Below, piece after piece: positions 40,887-49,552 of a stretch of DNA of 64,000 bases. The notes under the pieces are model-generated. The model had not been told where the DNA came from. It saw only the letters and a program-made list of their open reading frames with translations, and made no database searches. The translations under genes were made by a program, and so were the position numbers. The stretch comes from JAENVU01 sp963765075 (GTDB lineage Bacteria; Actinomycetota; Acidimicrobiia; IMCC26256; JAENVU01), in NCBI GenBank assembly GCA_963765075.1, contig CAVXVA010000008.1:682001-746000 (forward strand), given 5' to 3'. Numbering within the stretch: position 1 is the stretch's first letter; each line of letters starts with the position of its first letter.

Positions 40887-42011
40887 CTACGGGCCTACGG
40901 GAGTGGTCAGGGTCGTGGTCGTCGTGGGCGCGGTGGTCGTGCTCGACGTTGGCGGAGGGGGTGGAGGCCCGTTCGTCGTCGACGTCGTGCTGGAGGTGGA
41001 CGAGGAGGCCGTGGAGCCGCGGGTGGTGTTCGTCGTCGACTTGCCTTCAACGGCGGTCGTACCGGAGCGGTGGGTGCCCGGAACCTGGGTGGAACCCCGG
41101 GTTTCCCTGACTTGCTTCGGCTCGCCCGGCACCGCCTGAGCCACCAGTCGCCACCGTCGGTCGAGGAGGGCGAAGAGTTCCTCGCCGAGGAGTTCGGCGC
41201 CGGCCACCGAGAAGTGGACGCCGTCACCGGCCCGCATGACCTGCCGTTTCCCGGTGCGATCGGCGAAGCTCTGTTGGTAGTTGCCGTCGTCGTCGTCGAA
41301 GATCTCGTGGGCGTCGACGTAGGTGACCCGTGGGATGCGGGCGGCGGCGGCCCGGGCGATGAGGTTGACCGCGATCACGCCCTTCTCGAGCGAGGTCGAC
41401 TTGGCCACCGGCGCGCCGACCCAGATGACCTCCCGGCCATTGGCCCCAAGCTGGCGCATCATCGCCTCGGTACGCACTCGGTACTCGTCGGCGAGGTCTG
41501 CGTTCCAGACGTTGGCGTCGTTGGTGCCGACGACGAACACCACGACCTCCGGATCCAGGAGATCGACCTGCTCCTTGGCGCGCTTGGGCCAGTTGACGAA
41601 GTTGGGGTTCAATAACCCGCTGGAGACGCGCGAGTCGTACTGCGGTTGGACGACGCCGGTATCGGCCGCGAGTTGGCCGAGTGACGGGCCGATCGAACCG
41701 GCCAGAGAGTCGCCCGCGATCCACAGGCGGAGTGGGTCCGAGGAGGTCAGGGCGCGCCGGTTCGATCGCGGCGCCTTCTGCGGCGGAGTCGAGACCGACG
41801 TCGACGGCGTCGCCCGTCGGTCGGTCGCCGCGGTCTGCGAGTCTTTGGTGCCCGGCCAGCTGACGACGTCGGTGACGATCAGTGCCGCGCCGACGATCGC
41901 GACGAGCATGACGGTCGCCGCCAGGCCTTGGGCGATCGTCTGGGCGCGGGCGCGTCGTCGCCGACGGGCAGCGCGACGATCGGAGCGCGGAAGGAATTCG
42001 GGGTCGGCCAT
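40887..42011 (-). CDS. Membrane-anchored SGNH/GDSL hydrolase
   Basis: A 374-residue protein. A basic cytoplasmic N-terminus (RSDRRAARRRRRARAQT) precedes one span (GLAATVMLVAIVGAALIV). The SGNH catalytic domain covers ~90-300: LRLWIAGDSLAGSIG (block I with Ser), VVFVVGTNDANVW (block III Asn), GDGVHFSVAGAELLG (block V Asp-x-x-His). The C-terminus is a Thr/Ser/Pro-rich tail (SSSTSSTTSTT...). It likely acts outside the membrane as an O-acetyl esterase on wall glycans. ATG is used; translation upstream would need a GTC start. Confidence 0.82.
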   Translation of the reverse strand: MADPEFLPRSDRRAARRRRRARAQTIAQGLAATVMLVAIVGAALIVTDVVSWPGTKDSQTAATDRRATPSTSVSTPPQKAPRSNRRALTSSDPLRLWIAGDSLAGSIGPSLGQLAADTGVVQPQYDSRVSSGLLNPNFVNWPKRAKEQVDLLDPEVVVFVVGTNDANVWNADLADEYRVRTEAMMRQLGANGREVIWVGAPVAKSTSLEKGVIAVNLIARAAAARIPRVTYVDAHEIFDDDDGNYQQSFADRTGKRQVMRAGDGVHFSVAGAELLGEELFALLDRRWRLVAQAVPGEPKQVRETRGSTQVPGTHRSGTTAVEGKSTTNTTRGSTASSSTSSTTSTTNGPPPPPPTSSTTTAPTTTTTLTTPVGP

Positions 42012-42090
42012 GCGGTCGAGGAGGTCACCAAGCGTGGGGACGGGGTGAGAATCGTACCGTGACCCGGCCCGCGATTCTCGGCGCGAGCAC

Positions 42091-44017
42091 TCAGCCCAGT
42101 TCCGCCGACGGTTCGGTGCTGTCGCGGCCGCTGAACAAACTCGGTGCGGTTTCGAGTTCGTCGCGGTCGAGTTGGGTGCGGTACAGGTCTGCGTACAGTC
42201 CGCCGTGCGCCAGGAGTTCCTCGTGGCGTCCGGTTTCGACGACTCGTCCATCGTTCAGGACGAGGATGCGGTCGGCGTTGACGATCGTGGAAAGCCGGTG
42301 GGCGATCACGATCGCGGTGCGTCCGTGCAATGCCGCGTCGAGCGCGCGGTTGGATCGCGTACTCCGATTCGGAGTCGAGGTGCGAGGTGGCTTCGTCGAG
42401 GATCACGATCGCAGGCTGCTTGAGCAGGACGCGCGCGATCGCCAGTCGCTGCTTCTCACCGCCCGACATGCGGTACCCGCGTTCACCCACGATGGTGTCG
42501 TACCCGTCGGGGAGCGACATCACGAGATCGTGGATCCGCGCTGACCGACAGGCGTCTTCGAGCTCGGCATCGGTCGCGCCCGGCTTGGCGTAGCGGAGGT
42601 TCTCCCGGATCGTGTCGTGGAACAGGTGGGGGTCCTGCATCACGAACCCGACCGCGTTGCCGATCGATTCCAACGTCAACTCGCGAACATCGTGGCCATC
42701 GAGGCGCACGACGCCTTGTTCGACATCGGCAATCCGGGGCACGAGCATGGCGGTCGTGGTCTTGCCCGCGCCGGACGGTCCGACCAGTGCAATGAGCTCA
42801 CCCGACTCGACGGTCAGGCTGACGTCACGGAGGATCCACTCACTCGGCGCGTCGTCGAGTTCGGACACGCCTTCTTCGAGTGAGGCCAGCGACGCCTCGG
42901 CCGGCGCGGGGTGGCGGAACCAGACGTGGTCGATCTCGATGCGACCCTGTGGATCCACGAGGTCATACGCGCCGGGCTTCTCCTGGACCAGTGCCGGGAA
43001 GTCGAGCACTTCGAAGACTCGCTCGAAGCTGACCAGCGCCGTCAGGACGTCGACCCGGGCGTTCGTCAGTTGAGTGAGGGGTTGGTAGATCTGCGACACG
43101 AGCAGGGTGAGCGCCGCCAAGGTTCCGATCGTGATCACGTCACTGATCACCATGCGGCCACCGACGTAGTAGACGATCGCGGTGCCGACCGCGGCGACGA
43201 ACCCGAGCGCGGCAAAGAGTACGCGTGAGTACATCGCCGACGACACGCCGATGTCTCGGACGCGTGCCGCGCGGTCGCCGAACTCATCGCGTTCGCGGTT
43301 CTGGTTGCCGAACAGCTTCACCACGAGGGCACCGGCGACGTTGAAGCGTTCCGCGATGGTGTTGCTCATCGACGCGTTCAACCCGAAGCTCTCCCGGGTG
43401 ATGACCTGCAGCTTCCGGCCGATGGTGCGGGCCGGGATGATGAAGGCCGGCAGCACGAGCAGCGTCAGGATCGTGAGGCGCCACTCCAGGGTGATCATGT
43501 ACGCCAGGGTCACCACCAACGTGATGGCGTTCGAGATCACGGTGCCGATGGTGTTGGTCACGGCTTGTTGTGCGCCGACGACATCGTTGTTCAGCCGACT
43601 CATCAGGGCACCGGTCTGCACCCGGGTGAAGAAGGAGATCGGGAGTCGCTGCACGTGGTCGAAGAGGGCGACGCGCATGTCGTAGATGAGGCCTTCACCG
43701 ACCCGCGCCGAGTACCACCGCTGCAACAAACTCAACGCCGCGGTGGCGAAAGCCACCCCGACGGCGGCGAGCGCCAGTCCGAGCACCAGGGATTCGTCGC
43801 CGTTCTTCACCGCGTTGTCGAGCAGCTTCTTGAACAGGTACGCGGGGATGATGCCGACGACGGCGGCGAGGATCACGGTGATGAGGAACCCGGTGAGTGC
43901 GCTGCGATACGGGCGCGTCATCGTCAGGACGCGTCGGAGCAGTGCTCGCTCGACCCGTTTCCCACGGATGGCGTCGGGGTCCCGTCGGAACCCCATGAGG
44001 GTTTGGTGCATCTGCAT
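42091..44017 (-). pseudogene. ABC-type multidrug/lipid exporter (TM+NBD) with frameshift near C-terminus
   Basis: A ~640-residue half-transporter, six spans plus nucleotide-binding domain. The NBD has GPSGAGKTTT (Walker A), MSGGEKQRLAIARVLL (signature) and VILDEATSHLD (Walker B with Glu). After LDSESEYAIQ the reading frame is lost by one extra base near 42351; one frame over, the protein resumes at ALHGRTAIVIAHRLSTIVNADRILVL with the H-loop to a stop at 42091. Without correction the H-loop is lost. Sequencing error or real mutation are both possible. Three bases after the MarR gene, so same transcript. Confidence 0.82.
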
Positions 44018-44020
44018 GAG

Positions 44021-44473
44021 TCAGTTGCCAGTCGTTGAGGTGGTCTCGGCGGCAGCGGCGGCGCACTTGCGCAACAGCTGATGCAGCGTGCGGAGCTCCG
44101 GGGCCGAGAGGGTGAGGAGTACCTGCGGAGGAACCCGCAACTGCTCGGTGACCTTCCCGCGCACGGCGCGTCCGCGTGGAGTGAGGGCGAGGGTTTTGAC
44201 TCGCCGGTCGTTCGGGTCGCTCTGGCGCATGACCAGACCGCGCTCCTCGAGCCGATCGGCCAGCCAGGTGACGTTGGAGGCGTCGCAACGTAACTCGGTC
44301 GCGAGCGAACCCATCGACTGCGCGGATTCCGGGTCGAGAGCATCGAGGGCGCGGAGTTCTCCCGGAGTGATGTCGAACTCCCGGGCGATCTCGAGCAAGG
44401 AGTCTTTGCACAGGTGCATCACTTCGTGGAACGCCTGCCAGGCATCCTCCGCAATGTGTTCCTTTCTCGCCAT
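44021..44473 (-). CDS. MarR-family transcriptional regulator
   Basis: A 150-residue winged-helix regulator. HEVMHLCKDSLLEIAREFDITPGELRALDALDPESAQSMGSLATELRCDASNVTWLADRLEERGLVMRQSDPNDRRVKTLALTPRGRAV in the full protein follows the MarR layout, with the wing DPNDRRVK. ATG at 44473 is used; the longer ATG at 44512 would place the first operator-like dyad inside the gene. It is followed 3 bases later by the frameshifted exporter and is divergent from a DrrAB-type exporter, so it probably represses both and itself until a drug-like ligand binds. Confidence 0.87.
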   Translation of the reverse strand: MARKEHIAEDAWQAFHEVMHLCKDSLLEIAREFDITPGELRALDALDPESAQSMGSLATELRCDASNVTWLADRLEERGLVMRQSDPNDRRVKTLALTPRGRAVRGKVTEQLRVPPQVLLTLSAPELRTLHQLLRKCAAAAAETTSTTGN

Positions 44474-44503
44474 GTCGGCGATGGTAGCCGTCCCGTTGTG
44501 ACT

Positions 44504-44540
44504 TTCAACCATTGAAGTGCTAGAAGCTTGAGAGATTCAA
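44504..44540. promoter_or_regulatory. Two MarR-type operator dyads
   Basis: TTCAA cca TTGAA (44504-44516) is a perfect 5-bp dyad. TTGAG aga TTCAA (44528-44540) matches at four of five positions. Their centres are 24 bases apart. They lie in the gap between the divergent marR and ABC exporter genes. The form is that of MarR-family sites. Confidence 0.6.
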
Positions 44541-44562
44541 CTAAGTGTGCGAGGGTGAGTGA

Positions 44563-45525
44563 ATGAGCGAAATTGCAGTTGAGGTCGAAGGCCTCGTCAA
44601 ACACTTCGGCGACGTCCCCGCGCTCGACGGCGTGTCGTTCGGCGTCGAGGCCGGCACGGTCTTGGGGCTCTTGGGGCCCAACGGCGCAGGGAAGACGACC
44701 GCGGTGCGAGTCCTCACGTCGATCATCACTCCCGACGCCGGGACCGCATCGGTGCTCGGCATCAACGTGGTCGAGTACCCGGAGTCGGTCCGTCTGCGGA
44801 TCGGCCTCGCCGGCCAGTACGCCGCGGTCGACGAAGTGTTGACCGGCCGGGAGAACCTGCGACTCGTCGGCCGGTTGTGTCACCTCCCCAAGGCCGACGC
44901 CGAAACGCGGGCCGAGGAACTGCTCGGGCGGTTCGGACTCAGCGACGCCGGTGATCGATCGCTCAAGACGTACTCCGGCGGTATGCGGAGGCGGCTCGAC
45001 CTCGCTGCGGCGCTCGTCCATCGTCCGCCGGTGTTGTTTCTCGACGAGCCCACCACCGGGCTCGACCCGGGTTCGCGATTGGACCTCTGGGCCATCATCG
45101 GCGAACTCGTCGATGAAGGAACGACGGTGTTGCTGACGACGCAGTATCTCGAGGAAGCCGACCGATTGGCCGACCAGATCGTGGTGATCGACCATGGGCT
45201 GGTCATTGCCGAGGGAACTGCGACCGAACTGAAAGGCCGAATCGGCTCCACCCACATCGAGGTGACCGTCCCGCCCTTGTTCGCCGGGCCGGCTCGGGCC
45301 GCGCTGGCCGCGGTCGGTCCCGAAGCCCAGGCCGATGCGCCGAATGGTGTCGCCATCCAAGTTGCCGATGGGCCCAGGGCGGTGCTCGCAGCGGTGCGCG
45401 CCCTCGATGCCGCGGCGATCGTGGTCGAAGGCCTGGCCGTGCGGGAGCCGACCCTCGACGATGTGTTCCTCGAACTCACCGGTCATACGGCCGGAGGACA
45501 ATCCGGGGGAGGAGACCCTTCATGA
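44563..45525 (+). CDS. ABC transporter ATP-binding protein (DrrA type)
   Basis: A 320-residue cytoplasmic ATPase of a two-component drug exporter. LGLLGPNGAGKTTAVRVL (Walker A), YSGGMRRRLDLAAALVHRPPVLFLDEPTTGLDPGSR (signature and Walker B with Glu), TTQYLEEADRLADQ (H-loop region has Gln in place of His). The last ~90 residues form the C-terminal domain typical of DrrA. It overlaps the permease by ATGA. Probably exports a lipophilic compound and is under control of the divergent MarR. Confidence 0.88.
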   Translation: MSEIAVEVEGLVKHFGDVPALDGVSFGVEAGTVLGLLGPNGAGKTTAVRVLTSIITPDAGTASVLGINVVEYPESVRLRIGLAGQYAAVDEVLTGRENLRLVGRLCHLPKADAETRAEELLGRFGLSDAGDRSLKTYSGGMRRRLDLAAALVHRPPVLFLDEPTTGLDPGSRLDLWAIIGELVDEGTTVLLTTQYLEEADRLADQIVVIDHGLVIAEGTATELKGRIGSTHIEVTVPPLFAGPARAALAAVGPEAQADAPNGVAIQVADGPRAVLAAVRALDAAAIVVEGLAVREPTLDDVFLELTGHTAGGQSGGGDPS

Positions 45526-46334
45526 CGATGATCACCGTTGCGCCGGAGCAACTCGCACGCGAGTCGCACAAGCGGGTCGGCGACATCGTGCGGGACGCGC
45601 TCACGATGACGTGGCGCAACTTGTTGCGGCTCATGCGCAACCCCGAACTGATGGTGTTCTCGACGGTGCAGCCGATCATCTTCGTCCTGATGTTCCGCTA
45701 CGTGTTCGGGGGCGCGATCACGATCCCCAATTATCCCTATGTCGACTTCCTCATGGCCGGCGTCTGGGTGCAGTCGGTCACGTTCGGCGCGCTGAACACC
45801 GGTGTCGGATTGGCCGAGGACCTGCAGGCTGGCCTCATCGAACGGTTCCGCTCGCTGCCGATGGCACGGTCGGCGGTGCTCGTCGGCCGGACGACGGCCG
45901 ACCTCGTCCGCAACGTGTTCGTCGTCGCCGTCATGACCGCGGTCGGATTCCTCGTCGGGTTCAACTACCACACGTCGGCGCTGGCGATGCTCGGTGCCCT
46001 TGGCATCGTGCTGTTGTTCTCGTACGCCCTCTCGTGGCTCTCGGCGTTGCTCGGCCTCATCGCTCCCAACGCCGAGACTGCCCAAGCTGCGTTCTTCCCG
46101 ATCGTCGCCGTCCTCGTGTTCGCGTCGGCGGCGTTCGTTCCGGTGTCGACGATGCCGGGCTGGTTGCAGGCGTTCGCGAATCACCAACCCGTCACTGCGG
46201 TGATCGAGGCGGTGCGAGCGCTCACCCTCGGCGGTCCGACGGCGGGCAAGGTCGTCGCCGCGCTCCTCTGGATCGCGGGCATTGTTGCGGTGTTCGCCCC
46301 GCTCTCGATCCGCCGCTACCGCCAAGTCGCGTAA
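45522..46334 (+). CDS. ABC-2 type permease (DrrB type)
   Basis: A 270-residue membrane protein with six predicted spans, for example LMVFSTVQPIIFVLMFRYVFGGA, AMLGALGIVLLFSYALSWLSALLGLI and AAFFPIVAVLVFASAAFVPV. GLIERFRSLPMARSAVLVGRTTADLVRN is the conserved cytoplasmic loop of ABC-2 permeases that contacts the ATPase. It forms the exporter with the preceding gene; the stop and start overlap. The next gene starts 11 bases later but has its own -10-like box. Confidence 0.86.
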   Translation: MTMITVAPEQLARESHKRVGDIVRDALTMTWRNLLRLMRNPELMVFSTVQPIIFVLMFRYVFGGAITIPNYPYVDFLMAGVWVQSVTFGALNTGVGLAEDLQAGLIERFRSLPMARSAVLVGRTTADLVRNVFVVAVMTAVGFLVGFNYHTSALAMLGALGIVLLFSYALSWLSALLGLIAPNAETAQAAFFPIVAVLVFASAAFVPVSTMPGWLQAFANHQPVTAVIEAVRALTLGGPTAGKVVAALLWIAGIVAVFAPLSIRRYRQVA

Positions 46335-46344
46335 GTTCGGCTCC

Positions 46345-47508
46345 ATGACGACGAACGTGGAGACGGATCCGGAGACTCGGGACGAGCTGCGGGCGACCGT
46401 TCGGCGCTGGGTCGAGCGGGAGGTGCTCCCGGTCGCGATGGACCTCGAACACGAAGACACCTATCCGGCCGACCTCGTGACCCAGATGCAGGCGATGGGC
46501 CTCTTCGGCATCACGATCCCCGAGGAGTTCGGTGGTCTGGGTCTCGACCTCATGGCCTACATCGCGGTCATCGAGGAGTTGGCCGCCGGCTGGATGTCGC
46601 TCTCGGGCATTATCAACACGCACACGATCACGGCCAGCCTCATCATGCGCGAGGGTTCACCGGCGCAGCAGGCCCGTTGGCTGCCCGGGTTGGCCCAAGG
46701 CGCGCCGCGCGGCTGCCTGTCTCTTTCGGAGCCCGACGCCGGGTCGGACACCCGGAACATCTCGTGTCGAGCGCGGCGCGACGGCGACGAGTTCGTGATC
46801 AGCGGCACCAAGACCTGGGTGACCAACGGCGAGCGGGCCGGGATCGTCGCGCTCGCAGCGCGAACCGATGAGGGCATCAGCTGCTTCATCGTCGAGAAGG
46901 ATCCGGGCCCCAGATACGAGGGCATCACCGTCTCGAAGAACATCGGCAAACTCGGGTACAAGGGCATCGAGACCGTCGAGATGCACTACGACGATCACCG
47001 GATCGGGGCCGATTGCCTGCTCGGTGGCGACGACGGCCTCGGTCATGGACTCGGGTTCATCCTGTCGGCGTTGGAGGTCGGCCGGATCAACATCGCGTCC
47101 CGCGCGGTCGGTGTTGCCCGGGCCGCATTCGAGCACGCGATTCGCTACGCGCAGGAGCGCAAGACGTTCGGCAAGCCCATCGCCGAACACCAGTCGATCC
47201 AGAACAAGCTCGCCGACATGGGCACCAAGCTCCAGGCGGCCCGGCTCCTCACCGAGCACGCCGCGCGGCTGAAACAGTCCGGCGCTCGGGCCGACGTCGA
47301 GGCGGGCATGGCGAAGCTGTTCGCCAGCGAGGCGGCCTTTGAGATCGCGACCGAGGCGCTGCGCATCCACGGTGGCGTCGGCTACACGACCGAGCTCCCC
47401 GTCGAGCGGTACTTCCGCGACGCACCACTCATGATCATCGGCGAAGGCACCAACGAGATCCAACGCCTCGTCATCGCCCGCGGCCTCCTGCAACGCCACG
47501 CCATCTGA
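46345..47508 (+). CDS. Acyl-CoA dehydrogenase
   Basis: A 387-residue FAD enzyme of the standard length. CLSLSEPDAGSDTRNISCRA and TKTWVTNGERA are the FAD/substrate region; SRAVGVARAAFEHAIRYAQERKTFGKPIAEHQSIQNKLADMGTKLQAARLL and GGVGYTTELPVERYFRDAPLMIIGEGTNEIQRLVIARGLL the C-terminal domain. The catalytic base position falls in GEGTNEIQ, so it resembles short/branched-chain enzymes with Glu there. It oxidises an acyl-CoA to the 2-enoyl-CoA. TAAGTT (46332-46337) ends 7 bases before the ATG, so it may be transcribed separately from the exporter. Confidence 0.88.
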   Translation: MTTNVETDPETRDELRATVRRWVEREVLPVAMDLEHEDTYPADLVTQMQAMGLFGITIPEEFGGLGLDLMAYIAVIEELAAGWMSLSGIINTHTITASLIMREGSPAQQARWLPGLAQGAPRGCLSLSEPDAGSDTRNISCRARRDGDEFVISGTKTWVTNGERAGIVALAARTDEGISCFIVEKDPGPRYEGITVSKNIGKLGYKGIETVEMHYDDHRIGADCLLGGDDGLGHGLGFILSALEVGRINIASRAVGVARAAFEHAIRYAQERKTFGKPIAEHQSIQNKLADMGTKLQAARLLTEHAARLKQSGARADVEAGMAKLFASEAAFEIATEALRIHGGVGYTTELPVERYFRDAPLMIIGEGTNEIQRLVIARGLLQRHAI

Positions 47509-47646
47509 GCCGCCCGGCCCGCAGGGCCAAGCGCGAGATTCAAGAGGGCGACGCCGGAGACAACCGATCCGAACGTTGAGTCACAAGTACGTGGCGTCGC
47601 CCGCGGCCCGAGCGGCCCGGCCCGGAGGGCCAAGAGCGGAATTACG
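47509..47646. repeat. Convergent-junction repeat, copy B
   Basis: Between the dehydrogenase stop and the convergent mannosyltransferase stop. GGGCGACGCC (47547-47556) pairs with GGCGTCGCCC (47593-47602). The segment 47582-47646 is ~90% identical to 15705-15770. The motif CGGCCCGCAGGGCCAAG occurs near 47516 and again, one base changed, near 47616. The repeat includes the TAA stop of the minus-strand gene, as in copy A. Confidence 0.6.
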
Positions 47647-48781
47647 GCACGTAGGCGTGGAGGAAGGCGAGCGTGGCGTAGCCGGTCATGGCGAGTCCCG
47701 AGAGGGCGATCACTGCACGCGCGGCCCGACGGTTGGTGAGCACGAGGGCCAGGACGATGACGAGTGGGAACGCGCCCAGGGCGTACCGCTCGAACGAATC
47801 GAGATTCGATGAGGTCACGGCGCTGGCCAGGCTGGCAACGCTGAACCAGGTGTAGGCCGCCGGGAGTCGTCGAGCGCCGAGGACCACGAGCGTGACCGCG
47901 ACGGCCATCCACACCACGTGGAGTCCTGTGCCAACCGTGCGACCCTGAACCATGCCGTCGAGGGCGCCGGAGATCGAGCTGATCGGATTCGTGAATGAGC
48001 CTTTGAGTGACGCGCGGGTCTGGATGCTGTACGGCAGCCAGCCGTCGCCGAAGCGATGCTCGACCCACGCGAGGTACAGCGCGGTCCCGACGAATGGGCT
48101 GATGGCCGCGGCGACCTGCCCGAATCGCGCCCGCACGGGCGCCGACCGGAAGTTCAGGATGGCTTCGACGACGATCGGGACCGCGACGATGAACCCGCCC
48201 GGTCGGCTGAGGCCGGCCAGGATGCCCAACGGGATCGCCCACCACCAGCGGCGGTCGCGTACGAGGAACATGATCCCGATGGCACAGACCAGGAAGATCG
48301 CCTCGGCGTACCCGAGCACGAGCACGAACGCAGCGGGTGCGAGCGAGAACAACCACACCGCCCGGGTGGCGATCGCGTCATCGTGGCCCTCGCGGCGCAC
48401 CAGGCGATAGAGCAGTACCGCGGCGCCGAAGGCCGCGAGGTTGGCGCCGACGACGACGCCGACGCGTGGCCCGACGCCGATGAACCCGATCGCGCGACCG
48501 ATGAGGGCAGTCACCGGGAAGAACCGCAGCGCGCTCCGGGGCAGCGCGGCGTACCCGTGGTGCGCGATGTCGGCGTAGAACGAGCCGTCCCACGCGAGGA
48601 GTCCTTGCCGGGTCGTGACCCGGGCAAGTGGATCGTCGACCCGGCCGAGGCCGAGGTGCGCAATGGTCAGTGCGATCCCGACCAGCACCCGAGCGCTGAT
48701 CCAGGCCGGCAGAGTCCGCCGGATGGCAAGGCGGAGGGCACTGACTTCGGGGGAGCGGGGAGACGGGGAAGGGTCGGCCAT
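47642..48781 (-). CDS. PIG-V-like mannosyltransferase (GT-C fold membrane protein)
   Basis: A 379-residue polytopic protein with 8-10 spans. WDGSFYADIAHHGYA (~55-70) is the GT-C signature with Asp/His in the first outer loop, as in PIG-V/DUF2029-type lipid-linked mannosyltransferases; SRPGGFIVAVPIVVEAIL and LYLAWVEHRFGDGWLPYSIQT are further typical parts. The donor would be a polyprenyl-phosphate sugar, and the acceptor a surface glycan or lipid. The stop lies within repeat B. Divergent from the lipoprotein gene. Confidence 0.78.
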   Translation of the reverse strand: MADPSPSPRSPEVSALRLAIRRTLPAWISARVLVGIALTIAHLGLGRVDDPLARVTTRQGLLAWDGSFYADIAHHGYAALPRSALRFFPVTALIGRAIGFIGVGPRVGVVVGANLAAFGAAVLLYRLVRREGHDDAIATRAVWLFSLAPAAFVLVLGYAEAIFLVCAIGIMFLVRDRRWWWAIPLGILAGLSRPGGFIVAVPIVVEAILNFRSAPVRARFGQVAAAISPFVGTALYLAWVEHRFGDGWLPYSIQTRASLKGSFTNPISSISGALDGMVQGRTVGTGLHVVWMAVAVTLVVLGARRLPAAYTWFSVASLASAVTSSNLDSFERYALGAFPLVIVLALVLTNRRAARAVIALSGLAMTGYATLAFLHAYVP

Positions 48782-48937
48782 ACCGTAGGAATCCCGGGCG
48801 CGTCGGCGCGGTGTGCGGACCCTAACGGCGAAACCGGCTCGCTTCGGCGACCTCGGGGAAAATCTTGGGTCCGCGAAAAGTGCCAGACCGGCTTCTAGCG
48901 TTTGGATTCCAGATCGCAATCACCATGGAGATTTCTC

Positions 48938-49531
48938 ATGCGTCGTTTCATGCTCGTCGCACTCGTCGGAGTGCTCGCCGCCTGTGGCAGTAGTAGCGGG
49001 AGCAGTGGAGGGAGCGGCAGCTCGGAGTACGTCGATGCCGCGATGAAGAGTTACGACTCGGCCCCCGCCGAGACGAAGGCGTTCATGAACAAGAGCCAGG
49101 CGCGCTGTTTGATCAGCGGCATGGTCGACATCATCGGCGTCGACTCATTGGAGAAGGCCGGCGTGAAGCCGGCTGATCTCAGCAAGAACAGTGACTCGCC
49201 GTTCAAGGCGGTCGGCAAGGACATGACGGCAGAACAGGCGGGCGACGTTGCGAACCTGATCACCGATGGGGAGTGCTTCAACTTCACCGATGTCGTCATC
49301 AAGCAGGCGGGCAGCGCCGGCCCCTTCGGCAAGCTCTCCAAGGCCAAGGTGCGCTGCTTCTTCGACGCGTTGATCAAGGATCCGGCGGTCAAGACCGCGC
49401 TCGCCGATTCCATCCTCGGGAAGGGCGGTGACGTGAGTTCGTCGATCTCGAAGTCGTTCTCGAACCAGTCCAAGCTGTTCTCGTTGCTCGGCGATTGCGA
49501 CATCAGCCCGACCGAACTCTCGGGCAGCTAG
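48938..49531 (+). CDS. Lipoprotein of unknown function
   Basis: A 197-residue exported lipoprotein. The lipobox is LAAC at ~13-16 after MRRFMLVALVGV, followed by a Ser/Gly linker (GSSSGSSGGSGSS). The mature domain is helical with four cysteines (RCLISGM, GECFNF, RCFFDAL, GDCDISP) likely in two disulfides, and a repeated helix pattern (SKNSDSPFKAVGKDMTAEQAG / SKSFSNQSKLFSLLG). No family was recognised. ATGGAG lies 8 bases before the ATG. It converges with the pirin gene. Confidence 0.75.
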   Translation: MRRFMLVALVGVLAACGSSSGSSGGSGSSEYVDAAMKSYDSAPAETKAFMNKSQARCLISGMVDIIGVDSLEKAGVKPADLSKNSDSPFKAVGKDMTAEQAGDVANLITDGECFNFTDVVIKQAGSAGPFGKLSKAKVRCFFDALIKDPAVKTALADSILGKGGDVSSSISKSFSNQSKLFSLLGDCDISPTELSGS

Positions 49532-49552
49532 TCACCACGCAAGAGGCCGGGG

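Noticed and set aside
39076..41139. 687-residue plus-strand open frame antisense to the methylsuccinyl-CoA-dehydrogenase-like gene
   Set aside because: It mirrors a clearly conserved enzyme in a GC-rich genome; its protein has no recognisable pattern.
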